From a virus: 56,190 nt of DNA. The notes beneath the pieces are model-generated. The model was not told the origin of the DNA and ran no database searches. It saw only the letters and a program-made list of their open reading frames with translations. A program made the position numbers and the translations under genes. Shown here one piece after another: positions 14,487 through 23,140 of the stretch; within the stretch, counting starts at the first letter, position 1; each line of letters opens with the position of its first letter. Location of the stretch: IMG/VR virus record IMGVR_UViG_3300024999_000126, positions 1-56,190 of that record. One strand, 5' to 3'.

Positions 14487-17099
14487 TACCACACCTTCAT
14501 CTTTTCTGCTTTTGAATATAATGTACTGTTGTACCTTACCACTCTATCATAGTATCTTTCCATATTAAATTCTATTGCTCCTGATTCCTCCAAAGCTCTT
14601 ACTACTTTTGCATTAAGTTGTCTTTTGGGAACTCTATCTTGCAATAAATCTAACGAATTATAAGGTCTGCTTTCTTCAATCAATTCGGCCGTTTTCATGC
14701 CAATTCCTTTAATTGTAGAAATTCCCTCCTGGATAACTCTCTCTCCATCAAGCTCTTGCAAACTAAAATCAGCCGTTGCATTTACGTGAGGAAGCAATAC
14801 TACAATTCCTTGTTTGATAGCGTTTGCTTTGTATACTTCTCTTTTGTATTCATTTTCTTCATTAAGCATTAGAGCATACCAGAACTCTGTAGGGTAGTAC
14901 ATCTTAAGCCACATCATATAGAATGAGATTAAAGTGTACCCTACCCCATGACCCTTATTAAATAGATAGTTTGTCATTGAGTCATACAGCTCTTCAGCTT
15001 GTCGCTTAGGAAGATTAGAATACTTCTTTGAGCCTTCAACAAATTTTTTCTTCAACAAACTATCGTCTTTATCTCCCTTTCGCAACCTAAGATATTTCAT
15101 AATTTTATCAATATCAGGCCATTCCATGTGAGCCAACCCTCTACAAATTTTCATGACCTGCTCTTGATAAACGAGAACCCCATAAGTATCATCTGTGTAT
15201 TTAAACCAGGGAGTATTTTTATCTACTCTGCCCTCTTTACCATCCAAGAAAGCAGAATGGAGACCCAATGTGATGGGAGCTGGACGATTAAGGGCTGTAA
15301 CAGCGACAAGGTCTTGGAAATTATCCGGTTTGATAGCTGTGAGGAGCGAGATAGCTCCCGCTTTTTCAAATTGAAAGATGCCAACAGTATTACCCTTTGC
15401 AAACTCTCCATACACTCTTGAATCCTCAAGCATATCATATCTAAAATCAACATTTGTTAACTCCTCTACTTTTGATATTACAGATTGAGTAGAAAGACCT
15501 AAAGCATCTATCTTAAGAACACTTATCATTCCAAGACTTCTCAAATCATAAGAAGTTACTAGCTCACCCCTTACTCTTTGCAACGCTACCATGTCATCTA
15601 TTCTACCATCTGTTACGGCAATTCCTGCTGCATGACGACCAATAAATCTAACTTGGCCATACAACTTCATGAAATGTTTAATGATACCTTTGTACTTGTT
15701 ATTGAATATCCTCACATGTTCATTCTTAAGGACCCCAGATACATCGTGTGGGTCTTTAATCATAGCATTGAGTCTATCCTTAATAGCCTTTAAGTCGTCA
15801 TCCAGAACCTCCCACAGCTTACCAAGTTCATTCATAAGGTTATCTATTTTATAGTATCCAAAAGTGCATATTGGTGCCGAACGACCTTTATTTTTTTCAA
15901 GTATATATTGAAGGACTTCATCTCGTCTTCTAGCATCAAAATCAATATCGATATCTGGCATTGCATTCTTATCGGGCCTTAAAAATCTTTCGAAATGAGT
16001 TCCAAGGATTATCGGGTCTACTTCAGTTATCCCTAAAGCATAAGCTACTAAACTTCCACAAACCGAACCTCGTCCCGGTCCAACACCAATATCTTTAGAT
16101 TTAGCATAATTGATTAAGTCCCAAATTAACAAGAAATACTCTTCAAAAGATTTACCTTCAATTACTTTTAATTCGTGCTTCGCTTGCTTGACGTATTCTT
16201 CGCTAGTTTTGCCTTCTGCTTTCAACCCTTTGATTACTAACTTTCTTAACTTTTCTTTTGGAGCAATACCCCAATTATAATGTGGTACTACCTCTTTGAA
16301 TGTTAAATCGACGTCACATTTATCAGCAAAATAACAAGCATTTTCAACATACTCTCTCGGATTAACCCCATGAATATCTCTAAATTGCCTCGAAATATCT
16401 TTCGCTGAGGGCATGTACAAAGTTTTATATGCATCTCCTATAGTACTTTTTGCTAGTTTGTGCATTACCTGATACGTATCAAAATCTTCAGGTGAAGGAT
16501 AGTGAGAATCATGAGTAAGAACCGCTTTTATTCCAAGCTTTTTAGACATTTTCATATTAAATACATTTGAAGCTAATTGTGCAGGTAGTTCATTGGGCAT
16601 CATTTCTAAGAAAAAATCATCCTCGAAAATATTATAAAAAGCTCTAATAAACTTCTTAGCCAAGTTAGTTTTCTTAGCATAGACAAGCTGAGCGTTTAAT
16701 CCTATCATACAACCTGAACCACAGATTATCCCCTCATGACATTCTTTGAGCATATTAAACGTTACTATAGGAGTTCTATAAAAATTATTCGTACTTGCTT
16801 CTGTCATCAACCTCATTATGTTCGAGTATCCTGTTAAGTTTTTGGCAAGAAGCGTTAAATGAAACCGTGAGCTTTTCTTGTTAAACTTTGGTTGAAAATA
16901 AGCTTCGACTCCTAGTATCGGTTTAATGCCAACTTTGTTACATTCTTGATAATGTTCTACTAATCCACTAACATTGCCATGATTGGTTAAACTTAACGCT
17001 TCTTGACCAAGTTCTACTGCTCGTTCTGCAGACTGCCTTGCCGTTCCAAAACCGTCAAAAATGAGAAAACATATCATGACGATGCAAGTTGCACCACAT
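14486..17099 (-). CDS. dnaE: DNA polymerase III alpha subunit (DnaE-type), apparent 5' frameshift
   Basis: This is a phage replicative C-family polymerase of about 870 residues. It has an N-terminal PHP domain ('LTNHGNVSGLVEHY', 'GVEAYFQP'), the palm with 'GVGPGRGSVCGSLVAYALG', 'NAMPDIDIDFD' holding the catalytic Asp residues, 'FGYYKI', and 'YQEQVM' with 'GHGVGYTLISFYMMWLK' in the fingers. The uninterrupted frame starts at 17077, but upstream bases 17099-17062 encode 'MWCNLHRHDMFSHF' in another frame. That is the expected PHP start with its His motif, and the two frames join if one base of the T-run (A-run at 17057-17061 on plus) is skipped. The gene lies 10 bases after a homing endonuclease. 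Confidence 0.93.
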
Positions 17100-17109
17100 T
17101 TCAGTCACC

Positions 17110-17799
17110 CTAAACCACCCCCTTTAGTCCATATATTAGAGCTCTTTTTGGATTTTCTCTAATACTAGACTCCCAAAGAAACACTGTTTTATATCCATTT
17201 TCTCTAGCATATCTTTTTAACCGTTTGTCTCTTTTCTTTCTTTCAGGAAGATTATGCCAATAATCTCCATTACACTCAATAATAAGTTTTTTATGTGGAA
17301 TATAAATATCTACAAACCAGAAGCCTATTAGTTCTTGAGTTACATATTTAATACCAACTTCATCCAAAATGTCTCGTATCATTAACTCAATTGACGATAC
17401 AGAATAACTATTTTTGCATGATGCAATCATTGCTGGCTTCATGTGACTTGCTCTTTCACTTTTTGTCATTTTAGCAAATCTTGCAGAATTTGCTTTACTT
17501 ATCTTTTTACCAAAACCATCTGGCTTTTTTACTCCCCTACTAGCCTCTATAGCTTTAAAAGTTATAGCTTTTCTCTTTTCTGCAGACAAACTCTTATAAT
17601 ATTTTTTTATCCCTTCTTTGTTTCTACTACTTAAAGGCTTCCCTTTTCTTGCCTCACTCATCTTTCTCTTTGATTCTTCTGAAAAAACACGACCCTTCAT
17701 TTTTTCAGATAAAATAATATACCAACATTCAGGACAACAATATTTCAATCCCTTTCTTTTAACTTTATTATTACAACTTTCTCTTTGACAAATTTCCAT
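17110..17799 (-). CDS. Homing endonuclease (zinc finger, NUMOD3, Vsr/DUF559-like nuclease)
   Basis: This protein of about 229 residues starts 'MEICQRESC'. The N-terminal C-x4-C...C-x3-C zinc finger ('CQRESC', 'CCPEC') is followed by NUMOD3-like 'GRVFSEESKRKMSEARKGK' and a C-terminal nuclease core 'KKLIIECNGDYWHNLPE' / 'GYKTVFLWESSI'. I place the start at 17799, after the ThyA-family stop at 17810. A longer frame overlaps that gene. It is inserted between the ThyA-family and polymerase genes, common homes for such elements, and it is a close paralogue of 10424-11032. Confidence 0.87.
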   Translation of the reverse strand: MEICQRESCNNKVKRKGLKYCCPECWYIILSEKMKGRVFSEESKRKMSEARKGKPLSSRNKEGIKKYYKSLSAEKRKAITFKAIEASRGVKKPDGFGKKISKANSARFAKMTKSERASHMKPAMIASCKNSYSVSSIELMIRDILDEVGIKYVTQELIGFWFVDIYIPHKKLIIECNGDYWHNLPERKKRDKRLKRYARENGYKTVFLWESSIRENPKRALIYGLKGVV

Positions 17800-17809
17800 A
17801 TCAACCCAA

Positions 17810-18718
17810 TTAGACAAGATTATCACTCCAATGTTGAACATAAGGTCTAGCCCAAGCAGAGTTTCTAACATTAGCTACAAAATACTTAAGACCACTAGAG
17901 TGGTAATTATGCTCTTTCATTAACAAGCCACCAAATGGGTCAAACTTGGCAAGCATAGCATAGCTAAAATCACTATTGTCTACCATCTTTTGATAAAGAT
18001 TTGCCAATAAGAAAGCATCGTCTAGAGTATAGGATACTGAGAAATTAACAGGACGAATATCTTTAATCAACCTCAATGTTTCCCAATCTTTTTCATATAC
18101 ATGCATGCTAGTAGCAGTATGATAATATTTCCCTATATTGAGATTAAGCTCATTAGCGATTACTTCTTGAACAAAAGTGAAGATAAAAACATCATATAGC
18201 AATTTGCCAATAAAATCATTAGACCTCATATACACGTGACATTCTAGCTTTCCATTACGAACAAGAAGATTTATTGTGTTAATACATGGAAAGTTTTTTG
18301 TCTTAACAACACTATCTCTATTTGTTAAAATAGGAATAGACGCTTGTCTTGTCGTAACGTCTTGCCTTATTTTGTCAACAACATCATTGATAAAAGGGGT
18401 GACTCTTGCTCCATAAGCTCCATAAAGTGAAACTCCATCATCAGAAAAATATTGCCAATCTTCATTTAGCCACTTGTAATATTTAAGTTCTGAAGTAGGA
18501 GAAAACATTAAAACAGATTCACCAATTGCTTGAATTAAATCAAAGTTAATAACTGAAGGGAGAATTAACCTTGATTGAGGATTCCTAATGCAAAATGAAA
18601 AATTTGTAAGCTCTCTTACCCTTGTATCTTGAGAAGATACTATTGGAGCTTCTCTTAAAGCGTCTTTCCCTAGTAAAACTATTTCCGCTAAAGTGTTAGC
18701 TGTTATCGAATATGACAT
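17810..18718 (-). CDS. Thymidylate-synthase-fold enzyme, candidate dCMP (hydroxy)methylase
   Basis: This 302-residue ThyA-family protein has 'YGAYGAR' near residue 99, the catalytic Cys in 'KNFPCINTINLLV' near 149, 'CHVYMRSNDFIGKLLYD' near 163-180, and 'TATSMHVYEKDWE' near 210. The active-site Cys and the phosphate-binding Arg-Ser are kept. The position of E. coli ThyA Asn177, which selects dUMP, is Asp here, as in T4-type dCMP hydroxymethylases. So dCMP is the likelier substrate. This is inference from one aligned residue. The phage also has ThyX for dTMP. It is driven by the class II promoter at 18754-18783. Confidence 0.85.
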   Translation of the reverse strand: MSYSITANTLAEIVLLGKDALREAPIVSSQDTRVRELTNFSFCIRNPQSRLILPSVINFDLIQAIGESVLMFSPTSELKYYKWLNEDWQYFSDDGVSLYGAYGARVTPFINDVVDKIRQDVTTRQASIPILTNRDSVVKTKNFPCINTINLLVRNGKLECHVYMRSNDFIGKLLYDVFIFTFVQEVIANELNLNIGKYYHTATSMHVYEKDWETLRLIKDIRPVNFSVSYTLDDAFLLANLYQKMVDNSDFSYAMLAKFDPFGGLLMKEHNYHSSGLKYFVANVRNSAWARPYVQHWSDNLV

Positions 18719-18753
18719 TATTTCATCCTTTTGTTGTTTTGTTATTTTATTAG

Positions 18754-18783
18754 TATATATTACAGTTATTTGAGATTATTCAA
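18754..18783 (-). promoter_or_regulatory. Class II promoter before the ThyA-family gene
   Basis: TTGAAT (18778-18783), an 18-base spacer starting AATCTCAAAT, then TATATA (18754-18759). It shares layout and spacer bases with 23111-23140 and 24527-24556. Confidence 0.75.
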
Positions 18784-18784
18784 A

Positions 18785-19756
18785 CTAATCTAAACTATCT
18801 TCATGCTCAGCCAATAATGATATTTCATTATATGCTTCCTGCGCTGCAATAAAGCCTTCATATTCTCTCATTATTTCTGTAAATAAATTTGTTGCTTCTG
18901 GATTTGTTCCGTTCATCTCATCTCTTCTACACTGATAAATAAAATCATCTTCGTTCCAATCAAACTTATCACTATCTTCATCTGGGAAATACAGGTTTGT
19001 CGCTCGTCCACTTCTAGACATTGACATATAGAACTTTGATGGTTGATGAATATCTATCATGCCGTTCATCACAGCAAACCTCTCAAGAAGATTTAAATAC
19101 ATTTGGTATGCAATTATGTTGTCAGTCTCGGGTTGAATCTGTTTGTCAATTCTTTGAATAATGAAATGAATACAATCCTTAAGACTCATTCTCATAAAGT
19201 AAAATGTAGACAAGCAACGAGGTAGAATATACCTAGCATCCATAATTGAAATTCTCTTAGAGTCAATCATATCGCAATATAGCTGCTTAGATTGCTCAAC
19301 AAGACTTTCATATCTTTCATTGAACTCATCTGATTTCTGTATTGAATTTGGGACAAGAGCATCTTTATGCGTCCACCATTTATCTCCAGAACAATCAGCT
19401 GCAAAACTAGCATTTCTATATCTGAGAATATGAGTTACTTCTTGAAGAGAAATTCCTGAGATTGAAAATACTAGATTTACCGTTTCAAGTGCAGTGGGGA
19501 GAGCTCTTCCTTTTAAACACTCTATTATTTTTGCATCCTTTTCTTGAATTGTCATAAACCTACTATCAAACATATTGTCAGACCACGTTGCTTCAAGAAA
19601 AGGAACCAAATAATTTCTTAAGTCATTAAGCGTTGGAGATTCAATAAGCTGAACATCTATCGATTCTAAGTTATTTAAGAATCTAGTTGTTGGTCTTTCG
19701 TTAAATCTGATAGTCATTGGTAACTTTACTGGTTCTAAACTGTTGTCTTTTGGCAT
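18785..19756 (-). CDS. Divergent ThyX-like protein
   Basis: This 323-residue protein, about 100 longer than ThyX, keeps the ThyX outline. 'LQEVTHILRYRNASFAADCS' replaces the R-H-R-x7-S signature with R-Y-R-x7-C. The downstream 'ARYILPRCLSTFYFMRMSLKDCIHFIIQRI' matches the ThyX 'AR.LP' helix and the 'hF...R' segment. Loss of the signature His and Ser suggests altered chemistry or substrate. It sits between the ThyA-family enzyme and the HD nucleotidase, so a role in a modified pyrimidine pathway is plausible. The family link is by motif alignment by eye. Confidence 0.7.
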   Translation of the reverse strand: MPKDNSLEPVKLPMTIRFNERPTTRFLNNLESIDVQLIESPTLNDLRNYLVPFLEATWSDNMFDSRFMTIQEKDAKIIECLKGRALPTALETVNLVFSISGISLQEVTHILRYRNASFAADCSGDKWWTHKDALVPNSIQKSDEFNERYESLVEQSKQLYCDMIDSKRISIMDARYILPRCLSTFYFMRMSLKDCIHFIIQRIDKQIQPETDNIIAYQMYLNLLERFAVMNGMIDIHQPSKFYMSMSRSGRATNLYFPDEDSDKFDWNEDDFIYQCRRDEMNGTNPEATNLFTEIMREYEGFIAAQEAYNEISLLAEHEDSLD

Positions 19757-19769
19757 TTTATTCTCCTTG

Positions 19770-20303
19770 TTATATTATTGCTTTATCTAGAACTTCTTCT
19801 AGCTTTTTCTGAAAGAAAGCTTTGTCCTGTAATGCTTCATTTAGCAAAGGTTCTAGAGACACATTACCAAGCTTCTTTTCATTAGTACAATACTGAATTA
19901 CAGATAGAATGTCTGCAATCTTTACTACCAATCTTGCTAAGAAAATATTATCATCAAATTTTCCAAGAGTGACGTTAAAAATATCTAATTGCTCTGGGAA
20001 ATGCTCTTGAATGAACATATTTTCAAAGGGAACAAGTATGTCATTTAGCTCAGGAATTAACTGCTTTGCATCATGAGTAATGTCATTTGTAATAATTTCG
20101 GGTACATCGTGTATCATTGAATATTGCATTGCAATTAGCTTTATTTCATCTGATAACTGCAACTTATCGCATATCATCATTGTAAATAATGAAGTAAAGT
20201 AAGAATGAGCTGCCACCGTCTCATCTTTTATCTTTGCTCTGTTATTGTACCTAACAAGACTATTTAGCCTATAGAGCAATCCAAGTTCTTCATCGTCTAT
20301 CAT
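19770..20303 (-). CDS. HD-domain 5'-deoxynucleotidase (YfbR-like)
   Basis: This 177-residue protein has HD-fold motifs 'ETVAAHSYFTSLF' (His), 'MIHDVPEIITNDI' (His-Asp and Glu) and a later 'VVKIADIL' Asp, the ordering seen in YfbR/YfdR-type dNMP phosphatases and relatives such as phage dATPases. It likely trims particular deoxynucleotides in the pool. Its start overlaps the next upstream gene by four bases, so it is co-translated with the deoxyribosyltransferase. Confidence 0.8.
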   Translation of the reverse strand: MIDDEELGLLYRLNSLVRYNNRAKIKDETVAAHSYFTSLFTMMICDKLQLSDEIKLIAMQYSMIHDVPEIITNDITHDAKQLIPELNDILVPFENMFIQEHFPEQLDIFNVTLGKFDDNIFLARLVVKIADILSVIQYCTNEKKLGNVSLEPLLNEALQDKAFFQKKLEEVLDKAII

Positions 20304-20743
20304 TCTATGTCTCCACTAAAGTCATCAAATACGTATAACTTAAACACACTTTCTTTTGTGACGTTTTTAATAACTTCTTCCCTAGACTTAAAAACTCTTC
20401 TTCCAGATGCAGCAAGCATTAAATTAAAAGGATTATCTCCTAATGTCTCTGCAAAATACACAATTGGAATACTGCTACTAAAAGCAACCCCGGCTTCAAA
20501 AATTGTTCCAACATCTTTTCCATCAGTTATTGCAAAAACCATCTTTGAGTTAAAAATAGCATCAGTATTTTCCTTGAATACTCTCTGCCTATCTTCCGCC
20601 GTAGACTTAGCAGGCAAAAAACAATTCTCTTTTGGACTAAAAACCGTGAATCCTGCATCTCTTAGTATCTTTTTTATTGCTTCTTCTCGTTCGACCTGTT
20701 CTTCATTAAAGAATGGAGATGCTAAGTAAAAATCGTTTTTCAT
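20300..20743 (-). CDS. Nucleoside 2-deoxyribosyltransferase
   Basis: This 147-residue protein has 'FYLASPFFNEEQ' at the start and 'DVGTIFEAGVAFSSSIPIVYF' near 85-105, the two hallmark segments of the family. The conserved Asp and catalytic Glu are visible in 'D.GT.FE.G'. It swaps bases on deoxyribose, salvaging or removing nucleosides. Together with the HD nucleotidase it could remove unwanted nucleotides while modified ones accumulate. Confidence 0.85.
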   Translation of the reverse strand: MKNDFYLASPFFNEEQVEREEAIKKILRDAGFTVFSPKENCFLPAKSTAEDRQRVFKENTDAIFNSKMVFAITDGKDVGTIFEAGVAFSSSIPIVYFAETLGDNPFNLMLAASGRRVFKSREEVIKNVTKESVFKLYVFDDFSGDIE

Positions 20744-20744
20744 G

Positions 20745-21461
20745 TTACTTCATCCTCTCAACTTTTTTAGTGATAATTTTAACATCTAAATCAACATCTT
20801 TTTCAAACCTAACGCTGTAAGAAGGATGCCTTATCGATACACTGTCTATCAGCTTAGAATAATTCATTTCCTCAAACATTTCAGTAACATGATTTCCCAA
20901 TAAAATTGCAATCTCTGGCTTTAGTAGCTTTATTTGAGCCGTAAGAAACTTACTACATTGGCTGCATTCTTTCCTAGTACTCAACCTGTTTATTTTAGAC
21001 GTTGTACAACAGATTAGATTTGTAAACCAGCAATCGTTGTAGATTCCTGCCTTGTGCAATACTTTTTTAAGATACTTAGAGCTTTTACCATCACTCCACA
21101 TTCTTGCATAGTTTTCATGATACTTTGATGAAGCACTGCTGGGTGCATCTCCGATGACAATAAACCTTGGATGCATATTACCATAAGGAACTACCTTCCG
21201 ATGTAGTACGCTTTCACACAGCTTACATCCGTTCATATCCCATATAAGCTCTAGTCTAGTTCTTGGCTTCGAGTTAATAACCCAGGGAATTGTAGTTAAC
21301 TGTAGATATTTTCTGTAGATTTTCGTAAGCTTATCTATTTTAGTTACTACAAATTCTTCAACCAAGTCATCTTCTATATCATTTAACACTTCTTTATCTT
21401 CATAGCTTTTTATGCTATTCGATAAGACTAACAGAGCTTCTATGTTGCTGTTGTTTCTCAT
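20745..21461 (-). CDS. Uracil-DNA-glycosylase-superfamily protein (family 4/5-like, Fe-S)
   Basis: This 238-residue protein has 'CKLCESV' near 76, 'RFIVIGDAP' (motif I, usually GEAPG), 'CWFTNLICCTTSK' with 'ECSQCSKFL', 'PEIAILLGNHV' and a late 'SIRHPSY' (the family's HPS). Paired Cys suggest a 4Fe-4S cluster as in family 4. The motif I residues differ (GDAPSS), so it may excise another base or have a scaffold role. An N-terminal extension of about 70 residues is unusual. It overlaps the kinase gene by 47 bases. Confidence 0.78.
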   Translation of the reverse strand: MRNNSNIEALLVLSNSIKSYEDKEVLNDIEDDLVEEFVVTKIDKLTKIYRKYLQLTTIPWVINSKPRTRLELIWDMNGCKLCESVLHRKVVPYGNMHPRFIVIGDAPSSASSKYHENYARMWSDGKSSKYLKKVLHKAGIYNDCWFTNLICCTTSKINRLSTRKECSQCSKFLTAQIKLLKPEIAILLGNHVTEMFEEMNYSKLIDSVSIRHPSYSVRFEKDVDLDVKIITKKVERMK

Positions 21462-21939
21462 CCTGAATCCACCCTAACACTTCTGATACTGGATTTTTTA
21501 AGTTATATCTCATTTTATCGAGCATGCTTTGATTGTAAACTGTTTCAAAAAGCTCTTGATGCATCTTTAAATCTCGACCAGCTCTTTCATTGACACTTTC
21601 TAAATCATCTTCCATATAAAGAAGCTTTGCTCCCATTTTAAAGAGCTGGTCATCAATGTCAAATACCCAACTAGAGTAGTACCCTCTTTCAATCATTCCA
21701 TAGACAAACTCTGATAAATGAAATCTGTCAAAAATAACATTGAATGAATCTGGGCATTTCATTAAAATGTTAGTATAAGCTAACAAAACTGCTTTAGAAT
21801 GAATGCCAAAAGCATGTTTGTCGTGAGAATATTCTTTGTTAGTATCGTCGTTAATGCTGTGATAACCAAGAGAAGATTCTAAGAAGTTAATAAGCGTACT
21901 TTTACCAGTATTGTTAACTCCTTCTACTATTAGAATCAT
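21415..21939 (-). CDS. P-loop deoxynucleotide kinase (thymidylate-kinase-like)
   Basis: This 174-residue protein has P-loop 'GVNNTGKST' at residues 7-15 and 'VIFDRFHLSEFVYG' near 70, the D-R motif of dTMP/dNMP kinases, then a lid-like 'NERAGRD' Arg segment near 117. It probably phosphorylates a dNMP, possibly the product of the ThyA-family enzyme. The long overlap with the UDG-like gene means its C-terminus and the next start share DNA. Confidence 0.78.
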   Translation of the reverse strand: MILIVEGVNNTGKSTLINFLESSLGYHSINDDTNKEYSHDKHAFGIHSKAVLLAYTNILMKCPDSFNVIFDRFHLSEFVYGMIERGYYSSWVFDIDDQLFKMGAKLLYMEDDLESVNERAGRDLKMHQELFETVYNQSMLDKMRYNLKNPVSEVLGWIQDEKQQQHRSSVSLIE

Positions 21940-21941
21940 CG

Positions 21942-22280
21942 TTATTTATCCTCTTCCTGTCTTCTATGATTTTCTTTATCTTTTTCTACAGATACTCTAT
22001 AAATGTCATCAGCATCAAATCCACAAAATAAAGTGATGTTGGTTAGAAACTTAAATGCATCAACTATCTCTTCTAACAAATACTCATCACTTTCGTCGGT
22101 TTGCTCTCTCCATGTTTTCCACTTCTTGTTAACATTAAGTACTTCACCGATTTCAGCTATCAAACCAGTAACGTGGAGAGGGATTAACTCTGGATGTTTC
22201 TCGGGTAATTCAACATTATGTATTAAAAGTTGAAGCTCTTTTTGTAACTCAAATAATGTTGCTAACCTGTCTTTATTCAT
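21942..22280 (-). CDS. All-alpha dNTP pyrophosphatase (dimeric dUTPase/MazG-like)
   Basis: This protein of about 112 residues starts at the ATG at 22280, which overlaps the SSB stop. It carries 'GLIAEIGEVLNVNKKWKTW' and 'LLEEIVDAFKFL', matching the E-x2-E and E-x2-D metal-binding helices and the W-K-x-W of dimeric dUTPases. T4 dCTPase belongs to the same all-alpha superfamily, so the substrate could be dUTP or dCTP. It would supply dUMP or dCMP to the synthase-type enzymes downstream. Confidence 0.78.
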   Translation of the reverse strand: MNKDRLATLFELQKELQLLIHNVELPEKHPELIPLHVTGLIAEIGEVLNVNKKWKTWREQTDESDEYLLEEIVDAFKFLTNITLFCGFDADDIYRVSVEKDKENHRRQEEDK

Positions 22281-23073
22281 CGTCGTCGTCTTCATCCTCT
22301 TCATATTTTTCTACCAATGCCGTCTTAAGAGCTTTTCTCAGCTTCTTAGGCTTTTCACGGTCATCATCGTCAATATACTCGTCGAGGTCGATGTCTTCTT
22401 CATCGGCAAGCTCTTCCATTTCATCGACATCTAACTCGTCTAAGCTATCCATAAGCTCTTCAAGCTTTGAAACTTTTGGAGCCTTCTTAGACTTCTTAGA
22501 CTTTTTAGGCTTCTCTTCTTCGTCTTCAAAGTCATCATCTTCTTCGTCAACCTCAAAGATTACTTTAAGAAGCGCGAATACTTGTTTCTCAGTAAACGGC
22601 TTAATCTTGCTTGCACCCTTAAATTTTGACTTGTCCATTGACACTATAGAATACTGCGTTTCAAGCTTTTCACCAACCCTAGAAACTACAATATCTCTAT
22701 CCATAATCGTACCAATAGTTTCGTATAAGTTAATCAAGTGTGGAACAGGAGAGTTTTGAGCCGCTTTGAACATAAACATCTGGACTTTCTTATCATCATA
22801 ACAATATACAGACCAGATAAATTGCTCTTTTGTCCGCACATCATCTCTTTCGCAATATGGGCATTCCATCCCAAAATGTGTTAAACAAGGAGTGTTTACT
22901 TCTCCCCATTTATCGTGCATTGTAACCACTGTTGCTTCTTCAAGGTCAGTCAAAAACCGAACTCTTTTCTTAGAATCGGCTTTTAAATAAAACTGGCCTT
23001 CTTTGCTTTGTCCACTTTTCTTGATGCGATTCTTCAGTAAATCTAACATTGAACCGCCTTGTTCTTTAGCCAT
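22273..23073 (-). CDS. Single-stranded DNA-binding protein (gp32-like)
   Basis: This 266-residue protein has a basic N-terminal helix, a core with a zinc-type pair 'CPYCERDD' near 68, aromatic strands ('FIWSVYCYDD'), and a long acidic C-terminal tail ('DEDDDDE') of the kind used by phage SSBs to recruit replication partners. It lies right behind a class II promoter and next to the primase, fitting a replication role. The acidic tail makes the plus strand read as a spurious Ser-rich frame. Confidence 0.85.
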   Translation of the reverse strand: MAKEQGGSMLDLLKNRIKKSGQSKEGQFYLKADSKKRVRFLTDLEEATVVTMHDKWGEVNTPCLTHFGMECPYCERDDVRTKEQFIWSVYCYDDKKVQMFMFKAAQNSPVPHLINLYETIGTIMDRDIVVSRVGEKLETQYSIVSMDKSKFKGASKIKPFTEKQVFALLKVIFEVDEEDDDFEDEEEKPKKSKKSKKAPKVSKLEELMDSLDELDVDEMEELADEEDIDLDEYIDDDDREKPKKLRKALKTALVEKYEEDEDDDDE

Positions 23074-23110
23074 TTGCTACCTCCATAGATGTAAATGATT
23101 GTTTAATAAG

Positions 23111-23140
23111 TATATATTCGAAAGATTCAAAATTATTCAA
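23111..23140 (-). promoter_or_regulatory. Class II promoter before the SSB gene
   Basis: TTGAAT (23135-23140), an 18-base spacer containing TCTTTCGAA, then TATATA (23111-23116), 37 bases ahead of the SSB start at 23073. Confidence 0.78.

Noticed and set aside
22256-22759. Ser-rich 167-residue plus-strand frame
   Set aside because: It is the complement of the SSB protein's Asp/Glu/Lys-rich coding sequence, which reads as Ser on the other strand.
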